Shown: positions 24,037 through 34,521 of the stretch, in pieces
How the letters are laid out: each line of letters opens with the position of its first letter
How positions within the stretch are numbered: the stretch's first letter is position 1
Source of the DNA: Streptomyces sp. NRRL B-3428
GTDB taxonomy: Bacteria > Actinomycetota > Actinomycetes > Streptomycetales > Streptomycetaceae
Assembly: GCA_000721375.1 (NCBI GenBank)
Contig: JOGW01000007.1
Coordinates: 62,001 to 126,000 of the forward strand
Length of the DNA: 64,000 nucleotides
Reading direction: 5' to 3'
The notes under the pieces: model-generated
The model's database searches: none
Seen by the model: the letters and a program-made list of their open reading frames with translations, nothing else
Told to the model about the DNA's origin: nothing
Program-made: the position numbers and the translations under genes

Positions 24037-25250
24037 CACCACGCCTCAGCCCCCTGCATCCGCCCCTGAGGCAACCCCTTCCGCCCCGCTCCCGCCCGCA
24101 GCTTCATCGCCAGGAGCGGGAACACGAGGACGGACACCATCCCCGCCCCGACCAGCGCCGCCGCCTCGCTGCTCTTGAGCAGCTTCTCCTCCAGGCCGAT
24201 CGTCGTGATCGCCACCACCAACGGCAGCGCGGTGGACGAGTACAAGGTGAGCGCCCGGCGGTCGCGCATGCCGAGATCGCGCGGCGCGAGGAACCAGACG
24301 GGCATGCCCCTTACGAAGAGGAAGAGCACCAGGAACAGGGGCAGCAGCAACAGCGCACGGCCACCGTCGAGCAGCGCCGCAAGGTCGAACTCGATCCCCG
24401 TGACGATGTAGAAGAGCGGCACCAGGAAGCCGAAGCCCATCGCCTCCACCTTGGAGACGACCTCGTGCGCGCTCTCGGGCGCGGCCCGGTGCAGCACGAT
24501 CCGCGTGATCATTCCGGCGGCGAAGGCGCCGAGCAGGACGTCGAGTCCGAGCCAGGTCGCAAGGCCCAGCATCACGGCGAGCATCAGGACGACGAGGCGG
24601 ACCGCGAACTGCCCGCTGCTGTGCAGGGTCTTGGCGATCACATGGGCGAACCAGGGCTTGTGCGGCCGCATCGCCCAGAACACCGCACCCGCCGTGAGCA
24701 GCGCGAACAGCACGAGTACGACGGTGGACTCACCCGCGCTGCGCCCGCTGAGCAGCACCGCCATGGCGATGATCGGCCCGAACTCGCCGCAGGCACCGAA
24801 GGCCTGCATCACCGAACCGAAGCGGGTGCGCAGGTCCCCGGCGTCGCGAAGGAGCGGAAGGACCGTGCCGAGCGCGGTGGAGGTGAGCGCCGTACCGATA
24901 CAGACGGCCTTGGTGAACCCGCCGGCCGAGAGCAGCAGCCCGACCGACAGACCGAGGACGAGGGCGCACACCCAGGCCCAGGCCGCCCTGGTCAGGGTGT
25001 CGCCGCGGATCCGGTCGAACTCGATCTCGTATCCCGCGAGAAAGATCAGCATGGCGAGGCCGAGATGCGACAGCCCGTCGATCAACTCGCCATTGGTGGC
25101 CCAGCCGAGGACATCGGGTCCGATCACGATGCCGAGCAGGATCTCGAAGATGACCAGCGGTACGGGCAGCCAGCGGCCCACGCCATAGGCGAGCAGGGGC
25201 GCGAGGACCGCGATGGACATGATCAGGATCAGCACCCCGGACTGCGGCAT
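24036..25250 (-). CDS. CPA2-family cation/proton antiporter
   Basis: The 404-residue protein has about twelve hydrophobic helices and no C-terminal regulatory domain. Helix 3 carries LAMLIFLAGYEIEFD and helix 5 has GTALTSTALGTVLPLL, both of which resemble the KefB/NapA-type sodium/proton exchangers. The segment QAFGACGEFGPIIAMAV takes the place of the ion-binding motif. The length equals the membrane part alone, so it is a stand-alone exchanger for Na+ or K+ without a TrkA-N sensor. It is convergent with TetR and has no operon partner. Confidence 0.87.
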   Translation of the reverse strand: MPQSGVLILIMSIAVLAPLLAYGVGRWLPVPLVIFEILLGIVIGPDVLGWATNGELIDGLSHLGLAMLIFLAGYEIEFDRIRGDTLTRAAWAWVCALVLGLSVGLLLSAGGFTKAVCIGTALTSTALGTVLPLLRDAGDLRTRFGSVMQAFGACGEFGPIIAMAVLLSGRSAGESTVVLVLFALLTAGAVFWAMRPHKPWFAHVIAKTLHSSGQFAVRLVVLMLAVMLGLATWLGLDVLLGAFAAGMITRIVLHRAAPESAHEVVSKVEAMGFGFLVPLFYIVTGIEFDLAALLDGGRALLLLPLFLVLFLFVRGMPVWFLAPRDLGMRDRRALTLYSSTALPLVVAITTIGLEEKLLKSSEAAALVGAGMVSVLVFPLLAMKLRAGAGRKGLPQGRMQGAEAW

Positions 25251-25362
25251 AACGGCTGTTTACCATAAACTCCGGACAAACCTGCCCAGCACCTGTCAGG
25301 CGCCGACCGGCACTCCCGCCTCGCCCCGCCGGTCAATACCGCTGATTCCGGAGGTACTTGCG

Positions 25363-26268
25363 ATGCCCCCTGCCCCCGCGGGCAATGCCCCAGAGATCAT
25401 CCCCGGTCTGTGGAAACGCTGCCTGTGGGGCGGCCTCGCCCTCTGGCTCCTGACCGCGATCGTCACGTACGCGACGAAGAACACGACGCTCCTTCCGACC
25501 CTGATCCTGCTGGGCAGCTTCCTGATCCCGGCCGTCTTCGTCATGTGGGCCTACGAGCGGCACGGGCGCGATCTGGGCCTGGGCGTGATCCTTGGCTGCT
25601 TCGTAACCGGTGGCATCCTCGGCGTGCTCGGCGCATCGGTGATGGAGTACTACCTGCTCCAACCCTCCTTGTGGATGTTCGTCGGGGTCGGGCTCATCGA
25701 GGAGGCGGTCAAGCTGATCGCCCTGATGTGGGTGATCCGCCGCCGGCCGCAGCTGCGCGGGATCCGTACGGGCCTGGTGCTCGGTGCGGCCGTCGGCTTC
25801 GGCTTCGCCGCGTTCGAGAGCGCCGGTTACGCCTTCAACGCGGCCGTCACCACCAAGGGCATCGACCTGCGCGCCCTGCTCGAGACGGAACTCCTGCGCG
25901 GGGTGCTCGCCCCCTTCGGCCACGGCCTGTGGACGGCGATCGCCGGCGCCGTCCTGCTCGCCTACCGCCGCCCCGACGGCCGCTTCCGCTTCGCGGGTCC
26001 GGTCATCGGCACCTACCTGGGCGTGGCGCTGCTGCACGCGCTGTGGGACTCGATGCACGGGATCGCGATCTGGCTGGTCGCCCGGATCACCAGCACCGGA
26101 CTCGACCGCTCGCTCTTCGCGCAGGGCTATATCCCGACACCCACCGACCAGCAACAACACCTCTTCACGCTGTTCTCGGTCGGCGGCCTGGTGCTGATCT
26201 CCCTGATCGGCATCAAGTGGCTGCGCTCGCTGGCGCACCGCGACAGCACTTGGAAAAGTACCCCCTAG
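25363..26268 (+). CDS. PrsW-family intramembrane metalloprotease
   Basis: The 301-residue membrane protein has about eight helices and all four PrsW catalytic motifs: EE at residues 113-114 (LIEEAVKL), FES at 151-153, His187 (FGHGLW), and H225 with D229 (HALWDS). PrsW proteins are Abi-like proteases that can cut anti-sigma factors in the membrane. The GGAGG site is 8 bases before the ATG. No sigma or anti-sigma gene is adjacent, so the substrate is unknown. Its stop codon lies inside the CsoR-type box of the copper genes. Confidence 0.9.
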   Translation: MPPAPAGNAPEIIPGLWKRCLWGGLALWLLTAIVTYATKNTTLLPTLILLGSFLIPAVFVMWAYERHGRDLGLGVILGCFVTGGILGVLGASVMEYYLLQPSLWMFVGVGLIEEAVKLIALMWVIRRRPQLRGIRTGLVLGAAVGFGFAAFESAGYAFNAAVTTKGIDLRALLETELLRGVLAPFGHGLWTAIAGAVLLAYRRPDGRFRFAGPVIGTYLGVALLHALWDSMHGIAIWLVARITSTGLDRSLFAQGYIPTPTDQQQHLFTLFSVGGLVLISLIGIKWLRSLAHRDSTWKSTP

Positions 26269-26273
26269 GGGTA
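26259..26273. promoter_or_regulatory. CsoR-type copper operator with promoter
   Basis: TACCCCCTAGGGGTA is a perfect 15-base palindrome of the kind bound by copper-sensing CsoR in actinobacteria. It overlaps the prsW-like stop (26266-26268) and sits between a weak -35 (TTGGAA, 26250-26255) and TATGGT (26274-26279). Binding would block copZ transcription when copper is low. Confidence 0.8.
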
Positions 26274-26370
26274 TATGGTTCTGAGCGTGAGGGAGGCCCC
26301 GGAAACACCGGCCTCCCCATGGGGCACCCTGGTGCCACCCTCAGACACACTCCCTCGACAGGAGAACGAC

Positions 26371-26679
26371 ATGACCGCCCAGACCGAGCTTCCCCAGGCC
26401 GAGACCACCGGTTCCTGCTGCGGCGGCGGTGGCTGCGGCAGCACGCCGGCCGACGCCGAGCAGGGCACCGTGACCACCGTCTACCAGGTCTCCGGAATGA
26501 CCTGCGGCCACTGCGAGGGCGCGGTCTCCGGCGAGATCTCGGAGCTGCCGGGCGTCACCTCGGTCAAGGCCGTGGCCTCCACCGGCCAGGTCACCGTCAT
26601 CTCCGCCGCGTCGCTGGACGACGAGGCCGTACGCGCCGCGGTGGACGAGGCCGGCTACGAACTGACCGGTCGCGCCTGA
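26371..26679 (+). CDS. copZ: Copper chaperone (HMA domain) with Cys-rich N-terminus
   Basis: The 102-residue protein has a normal HMA fold at residues 35-101 with the copper site GMTCGHCEGAV. The N-terminal extension contains SCCGGGGCGS, three extra Cys that could hold another copper ion; many CopZ proteins of about 68 residues lack it. It delivers Cu(I) to CopA, encoded downstream. AGGAGAAC precedes the ATG. Expression is expected to follow the CsoR box at 26259. Confidence 0.93.
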   Translation: MTAQTELPQAETTGSCCGGGGCGSTPADAEQGTVTTVYQVSGMTCGHCEGAVSGEISELPGVTSVKAVASTGQVTVISAASLDDEAVRAAVDEAGYELTGRA

Positions 26680-26831
26680 CCGGTCGCCCCGGTACGGGGG
26701 TGTGCGGCCGTCGGCCGTACGCCCCCTTCGGCGCGTTCACGCCTGCGGTGCGTTCACGCCTGCGGCGCCGCACTCCTCGTACGCCCGAAGTACCTCCGAA
26801 GTACCTCCGAAGCACCTCCGAAAGAACTCGT
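26680..26831. repeat. Spacer between copZ and copA made of two tandem repeat types
   Basis: GCGTTCACGCCTGCGG occurs at 26733-26748 and 26750-26765. An 11-base unit CCGAAGTACCT occurs at 26785, 26796 and 26807 (the last with one change) and partly at 26818. The copA start follows directly. No gene is seen. Confidence 0.75.
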
Positions 26832-29072
<2,241 letters not shown>

Positions 29073-29279
29073 AGCGTCCCGAATCTTCCCTCCACTGCCC
29101 GGCACGGGATATATGTACGGCTTCACCTGGGGCTTCACATCCTCCCCACAACTCCCTTACGCTATGGACCGGTTCGGCAAATCGGGTTGACGGGCCGGTT
29201 CAGGACATAGCCGAGAGACGTAGATCACAGAGATTCCAACGTAACCATTCGGGGGGCTCGAAGGTCTAAGAGGGCGATG

Positions 29280-29624
29280 GCTGAAACGTCTTGGGGGGCG
29301 TTTCCGTCATCAGGGGATGTCTTGGGGGACATTCCCAGTCCGCGTTGGCCGGGGCACGTGCACGGGGAGCTTTGAGCGGCCCTCCCGTCGTTACGCGTCC
29401 CGGCAGACCGCAGGAACCGGCAGTACCGAAGAGCTCGGATCGCAGTACGGCAGTTCAGCAGTACGGCAGTTCCACAGCACAGAACAGCTTGACCGCAAGG
29501 CTTGTGCACCCTGCACCACAGACGCCCGGCCGGATCCCGTGGGGGGAATCCGTACCGGGACTATGGGAAGCACCCCGCCAGCCGGCCCGTGGGGGGACCG
29601 GTGAGCGGGGTGCTTCTCTTTTTG
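29280..29624 (+). ncRNA. Candidate small RNA upstream of a T-run terminator
   Basis: The stretch ends in an intrinsic terminator with a T run, rare in this window, yet no open frame leads to it. Two hairpins of similar design (GTCTTGGGGG in the loop) lie near the left end. I recall a small RNA reported next to the citrate synthase gene of S. coelicolor (named scr2736), but I cannot check it. The 5' end given is a guess, since I found no clear promoter; the true RNA may be much shorter. Confidence 0.4.
29567..29624 (+). terminator. Intrinsic terminator with T run
   Basis: GAAGCACCCCGC (29567-29578) pairs exactly with GCGGGGTGCTTC (29605-29616), followed by TCTTTTTG. A short inner stem (CCGG with CCGG) fills the loop. 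The orientation is plus, with no gene upstream on that strand for 500 bases. Confidence 0.8.
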
Positions 29625-29642
29625 CGCTTCGGGATACGAAAA

Positions 29643-29688
29643 CGACTGGGCCGGCTCGGCACCCCGGGGTGCTGAGCCGGCCCAGTCG
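29643..29688 (-). terminator. Long palindrome after citrate synthase
   Basis: A 23-bp arm (starting CGACTGGGCCGGCTC at 29643) pairs with 29666-29688, with one G-U pair and essentially no spacer. It sits 48 bases after the citrate synthase stop. Confidence 0.75.
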
Positions 29689-29690
29689 AA

Positions 29691-29735
29691 GTTCAGGCAG
29701 GTACTGCGTCGATGTTCAGGCAGGCACTGCGGCGA
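29691..29735. repeat. 22-bp duplication next to the citrate synthase stop
   Basis: GTTCAGGCAGGYACTGCG starts at 29691 and again at 29713, with a 22-base period. It is non-coding and adjoins the gene end at 29736. Confidence 0.7.
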
Positions 29736-31034
29736 TCAACGCGCCTCGACGGGCACGAAGTCGCGCTCGACCACGCCCGTGTAGATCTGGCGCGGGCGGC
29801 CGATACGGGATCCCGGCTCCTTGATCATCTCGTGCCACTGGGCGATCCAGCCCGGAAGGCGGCCGAGGGCGAAGAGCACGGTGAACATCTCGGTCGGGAA
29901 GCCCATCGCGCGGTAGATGAGGCCCGTGTAGAAGTCCACGTTCGGGTAGAGCTTGCGCTCGACGAAGTAGTCGTCGGACAGCGCGTGCTCCTCCAGCTTG
30001 AGCGCGATGTCGAGCAGCTCGTCGGACTTGCCGAGGGCGGAGAGAACGTCGTGCGCGGCGGCCTTGATGATCTTGGCGCGCGGGTCGAAGTTCTTGTACA
30101 CCCGGTGGCCGAAGCCCATCAGGCGTACGCCGTCTTCCTTGTCCTTCACCTTGCGGATGAAGGTGTCGACGTCGTTGCCCGAGTCGCGGATGCCTTCGAG
30201 CATCTCCAGGACGGACTGGTTGGCGCCGCCGTGCAGCGGACCCCACAGCGCGGAGATACCGGCGGAGATCGACGCGAACATGTTCGCCTGCGAGGAGCCG
30301 ACCAGACGGACGGTCGAGGTCGAACAGTTCTGCTCGTGGTCCGCGTGCAGGATGAGCAGCTTGTCGAGCGCGGCGACCACGGTCGGGTCCAGCTCGTAGT
30401 CTGCGGCCGGCACGGAGAACGTCATACGCAGGAAGTTCTCGACGTAGCCGAGGTTGTTGCTCGGGTAGACGACCGGGTGGCCGACCGACTTCTTGTACGC
30501 GTACGCGGCGATCGTCGGAAGCTTGGCGAGCAGGCGGATCGTCGAGAGGTGACGCTGCTTCTCGTCGAACGGGTTGTGGCTGTCCTGGTAGAAGGTGGAC
30601 AGCGCGGAGACCACCGAGGACAGCATCGCCATCGGATGCGCGTCCCGCGGGAAGCCGTCGTAGAAGCGCTTGACGTCCTCGTGCAGGAGCGTGTGCTGGG
30701 TGATCTCGTTGCGGAACGTCGAGAGCTGGTCGACGGTCGGCAGCTCACCGTTGATCAGCAGGTATGCGACCTCGACGAACGTGGAGCGCTCGGCCAGCTG
30801 CTCGATCGGGTAGCCCCGGTAGCGCAGGATCCCGTTCTCGCCGTCGAGATAGGTGATCGCCGATTTATACGCGGCAGTGTTGCCGTAACCGCTGTCCAGG
30901 GTCACCAGACCGGTCTGGGCACGCAGCTTCCCGATATCGAAGCCCTTGTCACCGACGGTGCTGTCGATCACCGGGTAGGTGTACTCGCCATCGCCGTACT
31001 GAACTACTACAGCGTTGTTCGCGTTGTCGCTCAC
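29736..31034 (-). CDS. gltA: Citrate synthase
   Basis: The 432-residue protein is a type II citrate synthase. Catalytic His and Asp regions are visible: LHADHEQNCSTSTVRL, GPLHGGANQSVLEML, GFGHRVYKNFDPRA and the C-terminal FYTGLIYRAMGFP with WHEM. It condenses oxaloacetate with acetyl-CoA in the TCA cycle. The GTG start at 31034 has GAGGG five bases upstream and gives the family's usual N-terminus (DGEYTYPVIDSTVG); the frame stays open upstream but is not coding. The gene stands alone. The Streptomyces name citA is also used. Confidence 0.96.
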   Translation of the reverse strand: MSDNANNAVVVQYGDGEYTYPVIDSTVGDKGFDIGKLRAQTGLVTLDSGYGNTAAYKSAITYLDGENGILRYRGYPIEQLAERSTFVEVAYLLINGELPTVDQLSTFRNEITQHTLLHEDVKRFYDGFPRDAHPMAMLSSVVSALSTFYQDSHNPFDEKQRHLSTIRLLAKLPTIAAYAYKKSVGHPVVYPSNNLGYVENFLRMTFSVPAADYELDPTVVAALDKLLILHADHEQNCSTSTVRLVGSSQANMFASISAGISALWGPLHGGANQSVLEMLEGIRDSGNDVDTFIRKVKDKEDGVRLMGFGHRVYKNFDPRAKIIKAAAHDVLSALGKSDELLDIALKLEEHALSDDYFVERKLYPNVDFYTGLIYRAMGFPTEMFTVLFALGRLPGWIAQWHEMIKEPGSRIGRPRQIYTGVVERDFVPVEAR

Positions 31035-31142
31035 GTCATCCCTCACCGACGTAGTGCCTCTTCTTCGAGGTGCCCTGACTGCTGTCCACCATCCCCCATT
31101 TGGCCCTGGGCAGTGCACTCGGGGTCGACCATTAGGTCTATC

Positions 31143-31161
31143 GACGGCACTCAGTGCCGTC
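31143..31161. promoter_or_regulatory. 19-bp perfect palindrome upstream of gltA
   Basis: GACGGCACT and AGTGCCGTC flank a single C. On the minus strand it lies between CTGACG and TAGACC, a -35/-10-like pair spaced 17 bases, about 110 bases before gltA. It could be an operator for gltA or the terminator of the helicase gene that ends at 31253. Confidence 0.45.
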
Positions 31162-31252
31162 AGCCTGCTCATCCTGCCCCTTTGACCCTGGTTCCGGAAC
31201 CCCTCCGTGATGTTTGCCACCGGGATGATCGATCAACGATCACCTTCACGGT

Positions 31253-33496
31253 TCATCCGATCCCACCGAGCCGGTGGTCCAGGGCCGTGCACCTCCTGCC
31301 CGCGGAAACCGTACGTACCGCCTGGCCAAGGGCTTTACGCGACCCGACGAGTACGACCAGCTTCTTCGCCCGGGTGACAGCGGTGTAGAGCAAATTGCGC
31401 TGGAGCATCATCCAGGCACCCGTGGTGACCGGGATCACCACAGCCGGGTACTCACTCCCCTGCGACCGGTGGATGGTCACCGCATAGGCGTGGGCCAGTT
31501 CGTCGAGCTCGTCGAAGTCGTAGTCGACCTCCTCGTCCTCGTCGGTGAGCACCTTCAGCTTCTGGTCGACAAGGTCGAGTGCGGTGACCACGCCGACGGT
31601 CCCGTTGAAGACCCCGTTGGCGCCCTTCTCGTAATTGTTGCGAATCTGGGTGACCTTGTCGCCGACACGGAACGTACGACCGCCGAACCTCTTCTCCGCG
31701 AGCTCGGGCCGGGCCGGGGTGATGGCCTGCTGCAGCAGACCGTTCAGCGTCCCCGCGCCGGCCGGTCCGCGGTGCATGGGCGCGAGCACCTGCACGTCAC
31801 GGCGCGGATCGAGCCCGAACTTCGCCGGGATCCGGCGGGCCGCCACATCCACGGTGACCCTCCCCGCGTCCTCGGTCTCGTCCTCGACGAAGAGGAAGAA
31901 GTCGCTGAGGCCCTGGGTGATGGGCGGTACTCCGGAGTTGATCCGGTGAGCGTTGGTGACGACCCCGGACTGCTGGGCCTGGCGGAAGATCCGCGTGAGC
32001 CGTACGGCGGGGACCGGGGACCGCTCGGCGAGCAGATCCCTGAGCACCTCGCCGGCGCCGACGCTGGGCAGCTGGTCCACATCGCCGACGAAGAGCAGGT
32101 GGGCGCCCTGCGGAACGGCCTTGACCAGCTTGTTGGCGAGCAGCAGATCGAGCATCGAGGCCTCGTCGACCACGACCAGATCGGCATCGAGCGGCCGGTC
32201 CTGGTCGTAGGCCGCGTCCCCACCCGGTTTCAGTTCGAGCAGCCGGTGCACGGTCGAGGCCTCGGCCCCGGTCAGCTCGGCCAGACGTTTGGCGGCCCTG
32301 CCCGTGGGCGCGGCGAGGACCACCTTCGCCTTCTTGGCCCGCGCCAGCTCCACGATCGAACGCACCGTGAAGGACTTCCCGCAGCCGGGACCGCCGGTGA
32401 GCACGGCGACCTTCCGGGTCAGGGCGAGCCGTACGGCCTCCTCCTGCTCGGTGGCGAGCGAGGTCCCAGTGCGCTCCTTCAGCCAGCCGAGCGCCTTGGC
32501 CCAGTCGACGTCGGCGAAGCCGGGCATCCGGTCCTCGTCCGCCCTCAGGAGCCGTTTGAGCCGGCCCGCGAGGGACAGCTCGGCCCGGTGGAAGGGCACG
32601 AGGTAGACCCCGGTGAGCGGCTCGCCGTCCGGACCGGGCACCTGCTCCCGTACGACTCCCTCCGGATCCTGGGCAAGATCGCCCAGGCACTCGATGACAA
32701 GACCGGTGTCGACCTGGAGCAGCTTGACCGCGTCGGAGATCAGCTGCTCCTCGGGCAGGAAACAGTGGCCCTGGTCGGTGGACTGCGAAAGGGCGTACTG
32801 CAGCCCGGCCTTGACCCGCTCCGGACTGTCGTGCGGAATGCCGACGGACTGCGCGATGCGGTCCGCGGTGAGGAAGCCGATGCCCCAGACGTCCGCGGCC
32901 AGGCGGTACGGCTCGTTCTTCACTATGGAGATCGAGGCGTCCGCGTATTTCTTGTAGATGCGTACGGCGATCGACGTGGAGACACCGACACCCTGCAGAA
33001 AGACCATGACCTCCTTGATGGCCTTCTGTTCCTCCCACGCGTCCGCGATCTTCTTGGTGCGCTTGGGTCCGAGGCCCGGCACCTCGATGAGCCGCTTGGG
33101 CTCCTCCTCGATGACTCTGAGCGTGTCGAGTCCGAAGTGTTCCGTGATGCGGTCCGCGAACACCGGGCCGATGCCCTTGACCAGGCCTGATCCCAGATAG
33201 CGACGGATGCCCTGGATCGTGGCGGGCAGCAGCGTCGTGTAGTTCTCCACGGTGAACTGCTTGCCGTACTGCGCGTGCGAGCCCCAGCGGCCCTCCATCC
33301 GCAGCGACTCCCCCACCTGCGCACCGAGCAGCGAGCCGACGACGGTGAGCAGATCGCCGCCGCCGCGTCCGGTGTCCACGCGGGCGACCGTGTATCCGTT
33401 CTCCTCATTGGCATACGTGATCCGCTCGAGGACTCCTTCGAGTACCGCGAGCCGGGGCTGGGGCAGCCCTGTGGTGGTGCCGGTCCGGCTGGTCAT
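31253..33496 (-). CDS. recD2: RecD2-type ATP-dependent DNA helicase
   Basis: The 747-residue SF1B helicase has the RecD2 layout: an N-terminal OB-like region (LEGVLERITYANEENGYTVARV), helix-hairpin-helix repeats (GIGPVFADRI, VPGLGPKRTKKIADAW, WGIGFLTADRIA), then the motor with Walker A TGGPGCGKS, Walker B VVVDEASM, GDVDQLPSVGAG, and the C-terminal VTIHRSQGSEYPAVV with TAVTRAKK. RecD2 works alone, without RecB or RecC, in 5'-3' unwinding during repair. Only the last few bases separate it from the gltA regulatory region. The ATG at 33496 is the only sensible start. Confidence 0.93.
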   Translation of the reverse strand: MTSRTGTTTGLPQPRLAVLEGVLERITYANEENGYTVARVDTGRGGGDLLTVVGSLLGAQVGESLRMEGRWGSHAQYGKQFTVENYTTLLPATIQGIRRYLGSGLVKGIGPVFADRITEHFGLDTLRVIEEEPKRLIEVPGLGPKRTKKIADAWEEQKAIKEVMVFLQGVGVSTSIAVRIYKKYADASISIVKNEPYRLAADVWGIGFLTADRIAQSVGIPHDSPERVKAGLQYALSQSTDQGHCFLPEEQLISDAVKLLQVDTGLVIECLGDLAQDPEGVVREQVPGPDGEPLTGVYLVPFHRAELSLAGRLKRLLRADEDRMPGFADVDWAKALGWLKERTGTSLATEQEEAVRLALTRKVAVLTGGPGCGKSFTVRSIVELARAKKAKVVLAAPTGRAAKRLAELTGAEASTVHRLLELKPGGDAAYDQDRPLDADLVVVDEASMLDLLLANKLVKAVPQGAHLLFVGDVDQLPSVGAGEVLRDLLAERSPVPAVRLTRIFRQAQQSGVVTNAHRINSGVPPITQGLSDFFLFVEDETEDAGRVTVDVAARRIPAKFGLDPRRDVQVLAPMHRGPAGAGTLNGLLQQAITPARPELAEKRFGGRTFRVGDKVTQIRNNYEKGANGVFNGTVGVVTALDLVDQKLKVLTDEDEEVDYDFDELDELAHAYAVTIHRSQGSEYPAVVIPVTTGAWMMLQRNLLYTAVTRAKKLVVLVGSRKALGQAVRTVSAGRRCTALDHRLGGIG

Positions 33497-33819
33497 GAGC
33501 CGAATTTAGCGGTCGGCACCGACAGCGCGGGAAGCCTGTGGAAAACCTGCTCGCGAGGCCTGTGGAAAACTTCGACGAGCCAGGCGCCGCACATGTTTGA
33601 GGGGGTCCGGCCCCCCGGCCGAACCCCCTCGAGTCCCCCTCCAACAGGTCTCCCCGATCCCCCCTCGGATCCCCTCCCAGAAGCCCTGATGCCCTATAGG
33701 ACCCGCGTCACCCAGAAAGGGTTGTACGACTGCGGGCAGTAATTTTCCCGGCGGCGCCCGCTCCGCTTTCGCCCCGGTTCGGGGTGCCGACGAACCGGGG
33801 CAGTCGTAGCGTTTCAGGC
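33497..33819. other. 323-bp divergent region with structure and DnaA-box-like motifs
   Basis: No gene is seen. GCCTGTGGAAAAC occurs twice (33534 and 33558). An imperfect hairpin with arms GGGGGTCCGGCC lies at 33601-33628. A nested stem structure at 33725-33808 directly precedes the DUF937 start. Confidence 0.6.
33725..33808 (+). promoter_or_regulatory. Nested stem-loop before the DUF937 start codon
   Basis: TACGACTGC (33725-33733) pairs with GCAGTCGTA (33800-33808). Inside, GCCCCGGTTCG (33771-33781) pairs with CGAACCGGGGC (33791-33801), sharing two bases at the base of the outer stem. The structure ends 11 bases before the ATG, where no good ribosome site is seen. Confidence 0.5.
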
Positions 33820-34470
33820 ATGAGCGAAGATGCAAATGTTCCGCTTGAGAAAGCCGTGATCGATGAACTCGGCGACGAGAAACTGCATGAGTTCGCCGGC
33901 CTGCTCGGCACCGACGACGCGGGCGCCCAGAACCTGATCAGCGAGACGGTCTCCGCGCTGTCCGGCGGATTCCAGGAGACGGCCTCCAACGGCGCCCCCG
34001 AGGACGTCGACGAGATGCGCCAGGCGTTCGCCGAGGTCGGCGAGGCCGCCACGGCCACGCCGCTGCAAGGTGTCGCGACCCTGGGCGGTGGGCTCGGCGG
34101 GCTGCTCAGCGGCGGAATGATGGCCGGAGTGCTCGCCAAGATGAGCAAGCCGGTCGCCTCGGCGGTCTCCAAGAAGACGGGCATCCCGGCGGCCACGGTC
34201 TCGCGCGGGATCGAGATGCTGATCCCCGTGCTCCTCGCCGTACTGGCGAAGCGCGCCTCGGCAGGCAAGGGCGGCGGCGCGCCCAAGGCCTCCGGGCCCG
34301 GCGCTTCCGGTTCCGGCGACCCGATTCCGAGCCCTGGGGCTGTGCCCGGTGCGGCCGGCGCCGCTCCCGGCGCGGCACCGGGTGCCACATCTGCGGGAGG
34401 CCAGTCGGGTGGCGGTCTGGACCTCGGCGAGCTCCTCGGGAGCATTCTGGGCGGCGGGAAGAAGCAGTAG
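33820..34470 (+). CDS. DUF937 protein
   Basis: The 216-residue acidic protein matches the DUF937 family: N-terminal helical part (EKAVIDELGDEKLHEFAGLLGTDDAGAQNLI), a Gly-rich stretch with GVATLGGGLGGLLSGGMMAGVLAKM, and a C-terminal low-complexity Ala/Gly/Pro region ending in LDLGELLGSILGGGKKQ. The C-terminal motif is the usual family ending. Function is unknown; family members are cytoplasmic and helical. The start at 33820 lacks a clear ribosome site and lies just after a nested stem, so initiation may be controlled by RNA structure. A strong terminator follows. Confidence 0.85.
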   Translation: MSEDANVPLEKAVIDELGDEKLHEFAGLLGTDDAGAQNLISETVSALSGGFQETASNGAPEDVDEMRQAFAEVGEAATATPLQGVATLGGGLGGLLSGGMMAGVLAKMSKPVASAVSKKTGIPAATVSRGIEMLIPVLLAVLAKRASAGKGGGAPKASGPGASGSGDPIPSPGAVPGAAGAAPGAAPGATSAGGQSGGGLDLGELLGSILGGGKKQ

Positions 34471-34479
34471 ACGTACAGA

Positions 34480-34516
34480 TAGAAGGGGTGTGGCCGTGAC
34501 GGCCACACCCCTTCTA
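34480..34516. terminator. Perfect bidirectional terminator
   Basis: An 18-bp perfect stem (TAGAAGGGGTGTGGCCGT, 34480-34497, with 34499-34516) and a single-base centre separate the convergent DUF937 and isomerase genes. Confidence 0.85.
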
Positions 34517-34521
34517 CGCGC

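Larger units (their letters stand above)
29073..29735. other. 663-bp gene-free region with RNA-like structure
   Basis: No protein gene is convincing. On the plus strand there are two short hairpins with G-rich loops (29283-29304 and 29314-29336), a pair of 15-base direct repeats (GCAGTACGGCAGTTC at 29442 and 29458), and a terminator with a T run (29567-29624). Closer to citrate synthase are a 46-base palindrome and a 22-base duplication. Confidence 0.6.

Noticed and set aside
25410..26831. In-frame extension of copA through copZ and the protease gene
   Set aside because: It is out of frame with both real genes there; copA starts with a normal HMA domain at 26832.
29225..29509. 94-codon minus-strand frame before citrate synthase
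   Set aside because: Cys/Arg-rich residues, no ribosome site and location on repeats make it unlikely to be a gene.
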